Assembly (NCBI GenBank): GCA_035578005.1
Contig: DATJYK010000201.1
Coordinates: 7,409-71,408, forward strand
Length of the DNA: 64,000 nt
Reading direction: 5' to 3'
Source: Gp13-AA77 sp035578005
Lineage (GTDB): Bacteria; Acidobacteriota; Terriglobia; UBA7540
A program made the translations under genes and the position numbers. Every line of letters starts with the position of its first letter. Within the stretch, counting starts at the first letter, position 1. The notes below the pieces were generated by a model. That model did no database searches, was not told the origin of the DNA, and saw only the letters and a list, made by a program, of their open reading frames with translations. Of this stretch, positions 42,413 through 50,703 are shown piece after piece.

Positions 42413-43191
42413 GTGGGTGTGGGCAGCTTCCCGTCACGCAAGAAACGCCGGATGTCGCTGAGCACTGCGGTCATCATCACCGGTGTGAGGCGGCCGGTCT
42501 GAGTGTTCTGCTGGCTAGGATGATAGGAAGCGAAAAGGCGCGGCAAGGCGTTCGGCAACGCATAGCTCGCGCCGTGCGCGAAGCGCAATGAGCCGCGAGG
42601 CGGAAAGCTTCCCGCGCGCAACACCGTGGCTAAGTACGCGTCAAACGCAATCTTGCCGAGCGCCAACACCGCGCGCACGCGCTTCAGCAATGCGAGATCG
42701 GCCTCAAACCATTCGCGGCAGTGGCGAAGCTCATCGGGACGCGGCTTGTTAGCAGGCGGCGCGCATCGCAACGCCGCGGTGATGTAGCAGCCGCGCAACA
42801 CGAGCCCATCGTTGCGATCGCGTGAAACCGGTTGGTTTGCCCATCCTGCTTCATACAGAGCACGATAGAGAAAGTCACCCGAGCGGTCACCGGTGAACAT
42901 GCGCCCGGTGCGATTGCCGCCGTGCGCTGCGGGCGCCAGTCCCACCAGCAGAAGCTCAGCTTCGGGATCGCCGAAGCTCGGCAGCGGCTTTCCCCAGTAT
43001 TCCCAGTCGCGATACATGCGCCGCTTTTGCTGTGCAACTTCACGGCAGTAATGGATGAGGCGTGCGCAGGCGGTACACGCGATGACACGGCGCTGCAGTG
43101 TCTCAATCCTGTGCTGGGAACTAGATTCGGAAGGTCGGATGTGCAACGCCGATGGGACGTCTGCCACTGCGGCTCGACGACGGCTCGCCAT
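42409..43191 (-). CDS. Uracil-DNA glycosylase, family 5 (UdgB-like)
   Basis: 260 residues. Base-excision repair glycosylase of the iron-sulfur UDG type. Motif A reads LVGLAPAAHGGNRTGR, with MFTGDRSGDFLYRAL following, and motif B HPSQQNTQTGRLT, the UdgB pattern that lacks the polar catalytic Asp/Asn of family 1. Cysteines in VIACTACARL, in RGCYITAALRC and nearby are candidate 4Fe-4S ligands. The EVE-domain gene lies directly upstream, with three bases between. Confidence 0.88.
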   Translation of the reverse strand: MASRRRAAVADVPSALHIRPSESSSQHRIETLQRRVIACTACARLIHYCREVAQQKRRMYRDWEYWGKPLPSFGDPEAELLLVGLAPAAHGGNRTGRMFTGDRSGDFLYRALYEAGWANQPVSRDRNDGLVLRGCYITAALRCAPPANKPRPDELRHCREWFEADLALLKRVRAVLALGKIAFDAYLATVLRAGSFPPRGSLRFAHGASYALPNALPRLFASYHPSQQNTQTGRLTPVMMTAVLSDIRRFLRDGKLPTPT

Positions 43192-43194
43192 GGA

Positions 43195-43608
43195 TCAGTT
43201 CGCCGCGGACTCGGCCAGTTCCATGATCAGCTTCCACTGTGCGTCGCTCACCGGCATCACTGAAAGGCGCGGCATCCGAACCAGCGCGAAGTCCTTCAGT
43301 GCGGATTGTTGCTTGAGCTCGTTCAGGGAAACGGGCCGTGGCAGGCGCTTGCCCGCCTTCAGGTCTACCACGACCAGGCGAGGGTCTTTCTGCTTCGGAT
43401 CCGGGTAAGCATCCTTAGTAATTTCCGCGGTTCCCACCACCGCGCGCTCATCGCCGGTGTGATAGATCAGCGCCTCGTCACCCCGGTGAGCGGATCGAAG
43501 GTGCTTCAGAGCGAGGTTGTTTGAGATTCCGTCCCAGCGCGTCTGGCCATCGCGCTCAAGGTCGGAAAAGGAGTAGGTTCCGGGTTCAGTCTTCAGGAGC
43601 CACTTCAC
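43195..43608 (-). CDS. EVE-domain protein
   Basis: 137 residues, the whole protein is an EVE domain (PUA-like fold, YTH-related). MKWLLKTEPGTYSFSDLE is the usual N-terminus; WDGISNNLALKHLRS and ALIYHTGDERAVVGTAEI follow. EVE proteins are thought to bind modified bases. The position before a uracil-DNA glycosylase, with a three-base gap, suggests a shared transcript and a nucleic-acid repair or quality role. That role is inference. Confidence 0.93.
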   Translation of the reverse strand: MKWLLKTEPGTYSFSDLERDGQTRWDGISNNLALKHLRSAHRGDEALIYHTGDERAVVGTAEITKDAYPDPKQKDPRLVVVDLKAGKRLPRPVSLNELKQQSALKDFALVRMPRLSVMPVSDAQWKLIMELAESAAN

Positions 43609-43726
43609 GTTGAATAGCCCAGTTAGCTAGCCCCATCCTGCCGCAGTCGACCGTTTGACGGTCGAAAGTTGAAGTCAGAAGCCAGCCCTTCTCGAAATTG
43701 GAAGCTCGGAATGGCCGGGTATTCCC

Positions 43727-44938
43727 TCACGACGCACTGCCTCCCGGTCTCTGCTGCAACACGTTGGTGGCATTGGGGAAGAACCCCTTGGGCGCGCTGA
43801 TGTACCCGGCGGCGGTATCCTTGGCGAGCTTGTTCACCACCAGTTCGAGGGTGCTGGGCGCTCCCTGCATATAGAAAAATACGGGAGAGTCCAGGGCCTG
43901 GTCCTTGCGCACAATGCGCTTGTCATCAAAGAAGAGGTCTACGGTGTAGAGATTTTTCTTTGTATTGATCTTTTCTAACCGCGCTTGAACGCTGCCCACT
44001 TTCTGCTGTTTTCCGCGCGTCAGGCTGAATTCGAAGTAATCGCGGTCAGTCTTGTGGGCCAGCGCCACCAGCTCATCATGAGTGCGGGCGATGGCGCCGG
44101 AAAGCTCGCCCTTCGTGCCCGTCAAGGCGTCATTGGTGTCGCCGATCCGCTTATTCAGGTCATTCACGTTTTTCGACAGGTCGCTCGAGACACCGTTGAT
44201 CTTGGCGTTGGCGTCAGCCTGCACCTGATTCAATTGCTCGGTGCCCGCCTTCTGCGCGATGGCCTGATTCAATTGATCCACGGCCGCCTTTTGCTGCTGC
44301 TGGATATTGGCTGCCAGGGTCCGCGCGCGGCCTAGCTCCTGTTCCGTCATCCCGAGCTTTTCGCTCGTCACCTGAAACTGGGCCTTCAACTGCGCATAGC
44401 GGTCGTCGCCCAGATCCATTCGCCGCGTCAGTGAGGTAAGTTGCTCACCTTGCTGGGTTGATGCCTGCTGAAAGGTTTGCTTTAGCGAGAGAACCAGATA
44501 GAGATTGACGCCAGCCAGCACGACGAGCACGGCTACCAGAACGATGAGAGCCGTATTCCGCGCGGGCGGGGGCGTCAGCACCGGAGCAGGTGCGTAAGCA
44601 GACGGAGGAGCCGGGGAGTACCCGGTGGGCTGACTCGGTGGAGTCTGAGTGTAACTGGCAGGCGGCGCCGCAGCATAGCTAGGTTGCGCAGGCGCGTAAC
44701 TCGCTGGCGCCGGAGGAGCATACCCACCTGCAGGCTGGGCCGCAGGCTGAGCCGGAGGGTAGCTGGCCGGCGGAGCGGGAGCATATCCGCCGGTTGGCGG
44801 CGCGGGCGCGTAGCCGGGAGGCGCGGGTTGAGGCGGCGCCGGCACGTACCCAGGCGCAGCCTCCGGAGCGCGTGGGCCGGCCGGGGGGTCATTTAAACCG
44901 AATACGGCGTTTGCCGCGTTGCGTTGCTGATCTGCCAT
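43727..44938 (-). CDS. Proline-rich single-pass membrane protein with coiled coil
   Basis: 403 residues. Residues about 10-125 are Pro/Ala/Tyr repeats (GYAPAPP, SYAPAQP). A transmembrane helix (NTALIVLVAVLVVLAGVNLYLVLSL) follows, then a long coiled coil (about 155-290, QLNQAIAQKAGTEQLNQVQA). The C-terminal domain (about 300-403) is globular with DYFEFSLTRGKQQKVGSV and RLEKINTKKNLYTVDLFFDD. AGGAGG before ATG 44938 decides the start. Function unknown; the layout would fit a cytoplasmic tail with an external domain. Confidence 0.85.
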   Translation of the reverse strand: MADQQRNAANAVFGLNDPPAGPRAPEAAPGYVPAPPQPAPPGYAPAPPTGGYAPAPPASYPPAQPAAQPAGGYAPPAPASYAPAQPSYAAAPPASYTQTPPSQPTGYSPAPPSAYAPAPVLTPPPARNTALIVLVAVLVVLAGVNLYLVLSLKQTFQQASTQQGEQLTSLTRRMDLGDDRYAQLKAQFQVTSEKLGMTEQELGRARTLAANIQQQQKAAVDQLNQAIAQKAGTEQLNQVQADANAKINGVSSDLSKNVNDLNKRIGDTNDALTGTKGELSGAIARTHDELVALAHKTDRDYFEFSLTRGKQQKVGSVQARLEKINTKKNLYTVDLFFDDKRIVRKDQALDSPVFFYMQGAPSTLELVVNKLAKDTAAGYISAPKGFFPNATNVLQQRPGGSAS

Positions 44939-45517
44939 CAATCCTCCTGCGTTCACTGCGTCTGGGCGTCGCCTCAGGGACCTTAGCACTTAAATAGATC
45001 CAGGGGTGGGCGCTGCCGTTATGTGCGTGATTACCTTTCAGCCCCCCGGTCACAACAAGTGCGCACTTCGTGAGATGCCAAGTTCAACGAAAAGGTTTAG
45101 GGGTTCAGTCTCCCACACCTGGGGCCCCGAACGGTGGTGAACGGCGAAGCTCGGGTTCGTTTCTTGAGTTCGTTGGGTTCGTTTTCTGATTTTTGCGCGT
45201 TTTTTCCCCGAAAATCAGGTTCGTTTTCGAACGCCAATTTGGCCCCTTTTTGACTATTATCTATCTTTGAATCTGTGGTTTAAGTGTTTTGGGTTCGTTT
45301 TTCCGACTCGTTTGGCAAATAGGCCACCTGATGGCCACTAACCTACGCTGCAACAACGTGATAGAAGTTTGGGTTCGTCGGCGCGCACACATGAGCCCCG
45401 GGGGGTGCTCTGTCAGGAACCTGGTTTCTCCCCCCTCCGACTGCTCGCACTCCAGGGCACTCAGAGGTTAATTCACGGAGAGTTCCGCCCTGGTTTCAGC
45501 AGCCGTGCTGCCCCCAC
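44939..45517. other. Gene-free stretch with GGGTTCG repeats
   Basis: About 580 bases. Copies of GGGTTCGTTT start at 45,153, 45,175, 45,291 and 45,371, with an AGGTTCG variant at 45,217. A local hairpin GATTTT...AAAATC spans about 45,188-45,216. No gene or clear promoter seen. Confidence 0.65.
45153..45377 (+). repeat. GGGTTCG repeat cluster
   Basis: Five related units containing (G)GGTTCG with T-rich flanks (GGGTTCGTTT, TTGGGTTCG). Spacing is 22, 42, 74 and 80 bases, so less regular than the arrays at 9.6 and 31.7 kb. The GGGTTC end also occurs as the right end of arrays A and B. Confidence 0.6.
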
Positions 45518-46402
45518 TTACGCCAGCGCCAGATTCACGTTTTCGATGGCTTCGTCGACCTCGGCCGTGTTCTTGAAGCCTATCGTCACGGAATCTACCC
45601 CTGCCGTCCTGAATGCGTACTTCAGCGACGCCTGACGGTCCTCACGATGGGTGAACGCACCTTCGCCCACGAGTTTCATGCTGATCACGCCCATCCCCTC
45701 TTTGCGGACCTCCTTGACGTGCGTCACCACCTCGCTCACATTTCCCAAGCCGGATGTGTTGTAATCCTCCGCGTCCATCCGCACGCCCTTATGATTCATC
45801 CGGATCATCGCGATTTGCAGCCACTGGTTCCCCGGAACCTGACGCAACGCCGGGAGGCCGTGCACCGAAGCGCCATGGGATACCACGGCGTGTCTCGCCT
45901 GCGCTTCCAGGATTCCGTCCTGCCAACGGGCGCTATCCGTGGGCCAAGTAGCATAGTGCTGATAGTGCAGCAGCATGATGTCGAAGTAGTCGGTATTGGA
46001 GAGCTTTCGCAGCTCGTCGAACTTCTGCTGCGGATCGACGCCCGGGCTCGTCGTCACCTTCGACATCAACCGGTAGCTGTCGCGCGGAATGCCCTTCAGC
46101 GCCACGCCCAGCATCGTCTGCGACTCGCCGTAAGATTCGGCGGTCTCAAAGAAGCGGATGCCTTGATCGTAGGCGTAGCGTACCAGTCGGGTGAACTCCT
46201 GCTGTCCCAGGCTTTGCTGCACGTGACCGCTCATGGTCCCGGTACCCAAGGCGAGCCGCGTCACCTTGACACCGGATTTCCCCAGCGTGACCCAATCCGT
46301 TGCAGACTCGCGCGCCGCTCTCAGCGGCAAGCTTCCAACGCCCGCAAGGGCAGTGGCCGCAAGTCCAGTTTTCAGGAATTCGCGTCGGGTGTAGTGAGCC
46401 AT
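45518..46402 (-). CDS. Tat-exported aldo/keto reductase
   Basis: 294 residues. The N-terminus MAHYTRREFLKTGLAATALA is a twin-arginine signal, so the protein is probably periplasmic and folded with cofactor before export. The AKR core has LGKSGVKVTRLALGTGTM, IRFFETAESYGES with the catalytic Asp replaced by Glu (FETAESYG), and DYFDIMLLHYQ. The catalytic Tyr is retained. The altered Asp and the export signal set it apart from the AKR at 8391-9362. Substrate unknown. Confidence 0.9.
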   Translation of the reverse strand: MAHYTRREFLKTGLAATALAGVGSLPLRAARESATDWVTLGKSGVKVTRLALGTGTMSGHVQQSLGQQEFTRLVRYAYDQGIRFFETAESYGESQTMLGVALKGIPRDSYRLMSKVTTSPGVDPQQKFDELRKLSNTDYFDIMLLHYQHYATWPTDSARWQDGILEAQARHAVVSHGASVHGLPALRQVPGNQWLQIAMIRMNHKGVRMDAEDYNTSGLGNVSEVVTHVKEVRKEGMGVISMKLVGEGAFTHREDRQASLKYAFRTAGVDSVTIGFKNTAEVDEAIENVNLALA

Positions 46403-46532
46403 GGTCTCTTACCTCCAATGAGCGGCATCTTACCACGAGTAAGCATGGCCGTTTGCCGATTTTTCGCGCCGGTTCGTCGGAAGATAATGAATTGAGAATG
46501 GATTTCCGTTCAGGATTGAGGGGCCCGAGGAC

Positions 46533-46575
46533 GTAGGGCCGGCCTCAGGAAGGCCAGGGCAAGCCCTGGCCCTAC
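46533..46575. repeat. Short palindrome GTAGGGCC...GGCCCTAC
   Basis: GTAGGGCC and GGCCCTAC bracket further self-complementary sequence (GGCCAGGGCAAGCCCTGGCC). REP-like hairpin in the gap after the Tat aldo/keto reductase start and before repeat copy 46,655-46,684. Confidence 0.6.
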
Positions 46576-46654
46576 AACACCATACCCAGGATCACCGGCG
46601 GAAATTACCATTCGATGTCGAAAATTCCCAAAATTCTCACTAAAATCCATTTTC

Positions 46655-46684
46655 CTTTGTTTTCAACAACATGATGGGATCATC
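46655..46684 (+). repeat. Single copy of array-type repeat, core ATGATGGG
   Basis: Reads CTTTGTTTTCAACAACATGA plus TGGGATCATCC and matches the array A/B unit with a third core variant. It overlaps the 3' end of the hypothetical gene on the minus strand (stop at 46,682-46,680). Confidence 0.7.
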
Positions 46685-47231
46685 CTTCATTTTCGCCTAT
46701 TGCGCTCTCGTGTCCGGCCTGTCGGGCCTGTCCGGTCGGCGCCGCGCGCTCGCCCTCCGCCTCGAGGTCCCGCAGCAGCTTGATGGTGCGTTCGATCGGC
46801 CGCGAAAGGGACTCCGTCTTCCGCCCCAGCCGCTCCGAGGGCCGTTCCAACTCCTGGCTTAACCGCAAGGTTCCTGCCGGCAGTCGGCCCATTCCATTTG
46901 CCACATGAATCTCGCTAAACGTCTCACTCGGGGTGGCGCGGAAAGCATCCTGGGGCTGCCAGCGGCGCACCAGAGCCTCAAGCAACTCCTCGTAGCCTCG
47001 CGGATCTTGGCCCAAAGCGTTTATCGCCTCTTCAAAGAACTGAGCACAAAGGCCGTGCCTCACCCTGGCCATTCGCGAGTGTTGCAGGCCTTGTTCCGTC
47101 ACAGGCCCCTGGGACTGGCGCCCGTTAGTTAGCCTGATTGGCAGTGCGCCGGGGGGCTGGAAGCAAGCTTTTGCATCAATGACATACGAATTCTGCTGGC
47201 CGGCGCTTGAGCGTTGAAGAGAGGGGTGCAA
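46680..47231 (-). CDS. Hypothetical protein, GPVTxxG...RHGL family
   Basis: 183 residues in the open frame; the true start is uncertain. The segment NGRQSQGPVTEQGLQHSRMA plus RVRHGLCAQ matches a family, common in Acidobacteria and Planctomycetes, with a G-P-x-T-x-x-G-K/L...RHGL N-terminus and a helical region (YEELLEALVRRWQPQDAF). It lacks catalytic motifs and its role is unknown. In this copy the second half (after about residue 115) looks unusual and may be frameshifted or decayed. The stop lies in a copy of the array-type repeat. AT-rich sequence with a palindrome lies upstream (47,285). Confidence 0.55.
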   Translation of the reverse strand: MHPSLQRSSAGQQNSYVIDAKACFQPPGALPIRLTNGRQSQGPVTEQGLQHSRMARVRHGLCAQFFEEAINALGQDPRGYEELLEALVRRWQPQDAFRATPSETFSEIHVANGMGRLPAGTLRLSQELERPSERLGRKTESLSRPIERTIKLLRDLEAEGERAAPTGQARQAGHESAIGENEG

Positions 47232-47536
47232 GCCTCGTGAGCGACGCCGTCTGCACCGGCGTATACCACTGTTTTAGAATATCAAACCTATATATCATAG
47301 GTTAATACTAACGTAAAGTATCACATTAAAATTATATCGACATTTACCAGCGGGCGGCGCGACCTGGCCGCTGAGCTCGCCGTGCACGTAGGCTAGGCCG
47401 TTAGCTCAAGTTGATCACGACGGCGGGTAACTCTCCAGGAATAGGCGTCGGAGTGAGCTTTCAACCCCTGCGCCAAGCTCGTCAAAAATCCAGGTCAAGG
47501 GCAAAAACGGGCAAAAAAAGACCTCTCCACGATGCC
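47232..47536. other. Intergenic region with AT-rich palindrome
   Basis: AACCTAT-ATATC-ATAGGTT (47,285-47,303) is a perfect 7-base-arm palindrome inside an AT-rich patch (47,272-47,345). It lies upstream of the minus-strand hypothetical gene and may contain its promoter or operator. The rest of the region shows no structure. Confidence 0.5.
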
Positions 47537-49996
47537 TCACTCACACCGCAGGGCGACCATGGGGTCGACCTTGGTGGCGCGGCGGGCAGGAACATAGCTC
47601 GCCAGCAGGGCGACGCCTGCCAGCAACAATGAGACGGTAGCAAAGGTTGCGATATCCGTTGGCCGGACGCCGTAGAGCATGCTGGACATCAGCCGAGTCA
47701 GGCCCAGAGCCGCGGCCAGCCCGACGCCGACCCCGATGAGCAGTAACCTCAGGCCGTCCTCTACCACGAGCGTAAGTACATTGCTTCGTTCCGCGCCTAG
47801 CGCCATGCGAATGCCGATCTCGTGCGTACGCTGGGTAACCGTGTACGAAATCACCCCGTAGATCCCGACAGCCGCCAGCACCAGAGCCAGACCCGCAAAG
47901 ACACCGAGCAGCAGCATGGAAAAGCGCCGGCCGGCGACTGAATCAGACACGACTCGCTCCATCGTTCGGACGTCGAAAATGGTTTGATTGCCGCCTTCAG
48001 AAACCTGGCTGCGGATGGCGCCGACCTCGCCCAATGGGTCGGTGCTGGTGCGAACCATCATGGTCATGAAGGTCGCGGTGATGCGGATAAGCGGGTCGGG
48101 CAGTTGCCCAAAAGGAAGGTAGAGCTGGTACTGGATCTTGGAGGTGGCGTCGGCGTCGAGCCCGAAGTGTTTAACGTGGCCTACCACGCCCACGATCTCA
48201 ATCGGCCGATCGAGACCCGGAGGAAAGCCTTCCGGCACGGCGATTCTGATGCTTTGGCCGATCGGGTTTTGGTGCGGAAATAGGCTCCGGGCCATCACTT
48301 CGTCGATGACCGTCACGGGAGCCGCTGTTTTGGTGTTGTCCGCGTCGGTGAAGGTCCGTCCTCGAAGCAGGGGCACGTCGACGGCGCGAAAGTAGCCGGG
48401 GCTGACGTCGTAGAGCAGGGCCCATAACATTTCGCTTTGCGAGCTCGGGCGAGGACGGCCCGAGACCCAGAATGGCAGCTCAGAATCACTGCCTGTCAAC
48501 GGCACGTCATCCACCACGCCCGCTGCCCGCACTCCAGGCAGCCCCTGCACTTTGTCAGTGATTTGTTGCCAGGCCGTCCTGATACGGTCAGGCGTGGAGC
48601 GGTTGGCGGGGCTGAGGCTGACGGAAAACATGAGCACGTTTCGCGGATTGAATCCCGGATTCACCCGGCTAAGCTCCCACATGGTCTTCAGCATCAGGCC
48701 GGCGCCGATCAGCAGCACCAGTGAGGCCGCCACCTCGGCAACAACCAGCACGGAGCGCAACCCGTGTTGACCCTCGGTAGAGCCGCGGCTGCCTTCCTGC
48801 AGCATAGTGTGTAGGTCAAGACGGGAAATCTGTAAGGCAGGCGCCAGACCGAAGATCACACCTGTGGCTACTGAAACTGCGAGGGTGAATGCCAAGACCC
48901 AGCCGTCCACTCCGATGTTCTCCATGCGCGGCAGTCCGCCGGGAATCGCCGCTACGACGGCCTGCGTCCCCCAGCGGGCAAGGAGCAGCCCCAAGGCTCC
49001 ACCGGCCAGGGCCAGCAGCACGCTTTCGGTGAGAAGTTGCCGGATCATGCGGCCCTGGCTCGCACCGATCGCGGCGCGAATAGCCATCTCCCGGCGGCGG
49101 GTCGTGGAACGGGCCAGCAGTAAATTGGCAACGTTGGCGCAAGCGATCAGCAGCACAAAGCCCACCGCGCCCAGCAGGACGAGAAGCGCCGGTCGCACGT
49201 TCCCCACAATATCCTGTGCCAGCGGCCGCATGGCCACGCCATGCTTGGCATTGGACTTGGGGTAGGCCTGGGCGAGCTGAGCAGCGATGTTGTTCATGTC
49301 AGCCTGCGCTTGGGCCTGAGTGACGCCTGACTTCAAGCGTCCCACAGCGCGCAGGCCGGGATGAGTCTCGCGCGAGCGCGCCAGCACGTCGTCCCATTGG
49401 CCGAGCAGCGTGTAGACGTCCGCCGAACCAAGAAAGCGAAAGCCGGCGGGAAGGACCCCGATGACTGTGTAGGACTGCCCGCTTAAGGTGAGGGGCTTGC
49501 CGACGACGTCGGCGCTAGCGCCGAAACGGCGTTTCCACAACCCCTCACTGATCATGGCGACGCGGGTCGCACCCAGATGATCTTCCTGGGCTTCGAAATC
49601 ACGGCCCAGCATGGGGATGATCCCAAGGGTTGAGAAGAATCCCGCCGACACTGTCTTCGCTTCAAGATGCTCGGGAGTGCCGCCGCCTGTGAGGTCGTAG
49701 GCAGACCAGCGGAGGGCGCCGAGACTCTCAAACGAGCGGCTGTCTCTCTGCCAATCGAGGAAGTTTGGATAAGAGACGGCCATTGTGTCGAACTCGGGAG
49801 TCTTTTCTGAAATGATCACCAGGCGGCCGGGATCGCGGTAAGGCAAGGGTCGGAGGAGCACGCCGTCAATCACGCTGAAAATCGCGGTGTTGGCACCGAT
49901 GCCAAGCGTCAGGGTGAGGACAGCCACAATCGTAAAGCCGGCGTTGCTCGCCAGCATGCGAAGACCATAGCGAACGTCTTGCAAAAGCGTTTGCAT
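47537..49996 (-). CDS. ADOP-family permease (MacB/FtsX type)
   Basis: 819 residues. The start MQTLLQDVRYGLRMLASNAGFTI is typical of acidobacterial duplicated orphan permeases. It has an N-terminal helix, a MacB periplasmic core (SVIDGVLLRPLPYRD) and two FtsX domains (around residues 280-420 and 690-810), the latter carrying ISYTVTQRTHEIGIRMALGA. Probably a permease for export or signalling that works with an ABC ATPase encoded elsewhere; no ATPase gene is nearby. Cytoplasmic membrane. Confidence 0.93.
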   Translation of the reverse strand: MQTLLQDVRYGLRMLASNAGFTIVAVLTLTLGIGANTAIFSVIDGVLLRPLPYRDPGRLVIISEKTPEFDTMAVSYPNFLDWQRDSRSFESLGALRWSAYDLTGGGTPEHLEAKTVSAGFFSTLGIIPMLGRDFEAQEDHLGATRVAMISEGLWKRRFGASADVVGKPLTLSGQSYTVIGVLPAGFRFLGSADVYTLLGQWDDVLARSRETHPGLRAVGRLKSGVTQAQAQADMNNIAAQLAQAYPKSNAKHGVAMRPLAQDIVGNVRPALLVLLGAVGFVLLIACANVANLLLARSTTRRREMAIRAAIGASQGRMIRQLLTESVLLALAGGALGLLLARWGTQAVVAAIPGGLPRMENIGVDGWVLAFTLAVSVATGVIFGLAPALQISRLDLHTMLQEGSRGSTEGQHGLRSVLVVAEVAASLVLLIGAGLMLKTMWELSRVNPGFNPRNVLMFSVSLSPANRSTPDRIRTAWQQITDKVQGLPGVRAAGVVDDVPLTGSDSELPFWVSGRPRPSSQSEMLWALLYDVSPGYFRAVDVPLLRGRTFTDADNTKTAAPVTVIDEVMARSLFPHQNPIGQSIRIAVPEGFPPGLDRPIEIVGVVGHVKHFGLDADATSKIQYQLYLPFGQLPDPLIRITATFMTMMVRTSTDPLGEVGAIRSQVSEGGNQTIFDVRTMERVVSDSVAGRRFSMLLLGVFAGLALVLAAVGIYGVISYTVTQRTHEIGIRMALGAERSNVLTLVVEDGLRLLLIGVGVGLAAALGLTRLMSSMLYGVRPTDIATFATVSLLLAGVALLASYVPARRATKVDPMVALRCE

Positions 49997-50097
49997 CGTA
50001 TGCGCCCTCCCGTCTTCTTGCGGCCTTCCCTCAGCAGTCCTCAGCAGGGAGGCTGCCTACCAAAAGAAACGAAAGAGGCCCGTTGGAAGTTCCATAG

Positions 50098-50226
50098 TTT
50101 GGGGCTATAACCCAGCGGTTTATCAAGAGCTTCTGGGAGCGGCGTAATCCGAATCCCGGCAGCCGCGAGAACGAATTCAAAGAGGAGTATCAGAAAGACA
50201 AACTGCTGCACGTTCCGGGAGCCTAA
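50098..50226 (+). pseudogene. Fragment of a GWxTD-domain gene
   Basis: An open frame ends ...FIKSFWERRNPNPGSRENEF, continues KEEYQKDKLLHVPGA and stops with TAA. It matches two separated parts of the intact protein at 50,704-52,371: FIENFWERRNPNPGSPENEF and DALLHVPGAG. About 100 codons between these parts are missing and no start codon is available (a TAG precedes at 50,095). It is a decayed, internally deleted copy about 480 bases upstream of the full gene. Confidence 0.85.
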
Positions 50227-50447
50227 GCCGGAGTACAAGCTTGGCGAGAGATCCCCGCTGAAGTTGGTAGTGCCGTGAAAGTTGCTCGCCGCATGCCGAT
50301 CAATGTGTTACAAATCTTCAATTTCTTCTCAACGCGCGAAGATCTTCGTCTTTGTGCCTCGGGGCAAATCTGAACATGCCTCGTGGTATCTCCGTGTTCT
50401 CTGTGCCCAAGAGCCCTTAACATTGAGGTCACAGAGCTCCGTGAACT

Positions 50448-50513
50448 CCGTGTTGAAGGCTTCTCAGGCACGGAGGTCACGGAGAATTCCATTTGGTTGC
50501 GGCCGCGCCGCGC
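50448..50513. repeat. Dispersed repeat CACGGAGGTCAC, copy 1
   Basis: Reads CCGTGTTGAAGGCTTC...GCACGGAGGTCACGGAG...ATTTGGT and is similar over about 66 bases to 59,040-59,106. Confidence 0.7.
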
Positions 50514-50703
50514 CAGGTTGGGGTTCCCCCCCTCCATACCGCTAGTAAAGACCCAGTGGTCAAACATTTCGTAGGGCCACCTTTTGACGGCTGGCCGCAT
50601 CGGAAAAAGGTCGGGTCAAGGGTTTAGACCAAGATGTCATCGGGGGTTTGCCTTGACATTTCCTGCCAGCAAAAATACCATTCCTGTAGGTGGACTTCAC
50701 TGC

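Larger units (their letters stand above)
49997..50703. other. Intergenic region with a GWxTD fragment and a dispersed repeat
   Basis: About 700 bases. It holds a fragment of a GWxTD gene (50,098-50,226), a dispersed repeat (50,448-50,513) and short CACGGAGGTCACGGAG-type runs. No intact gene. Confidence 0.75.
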
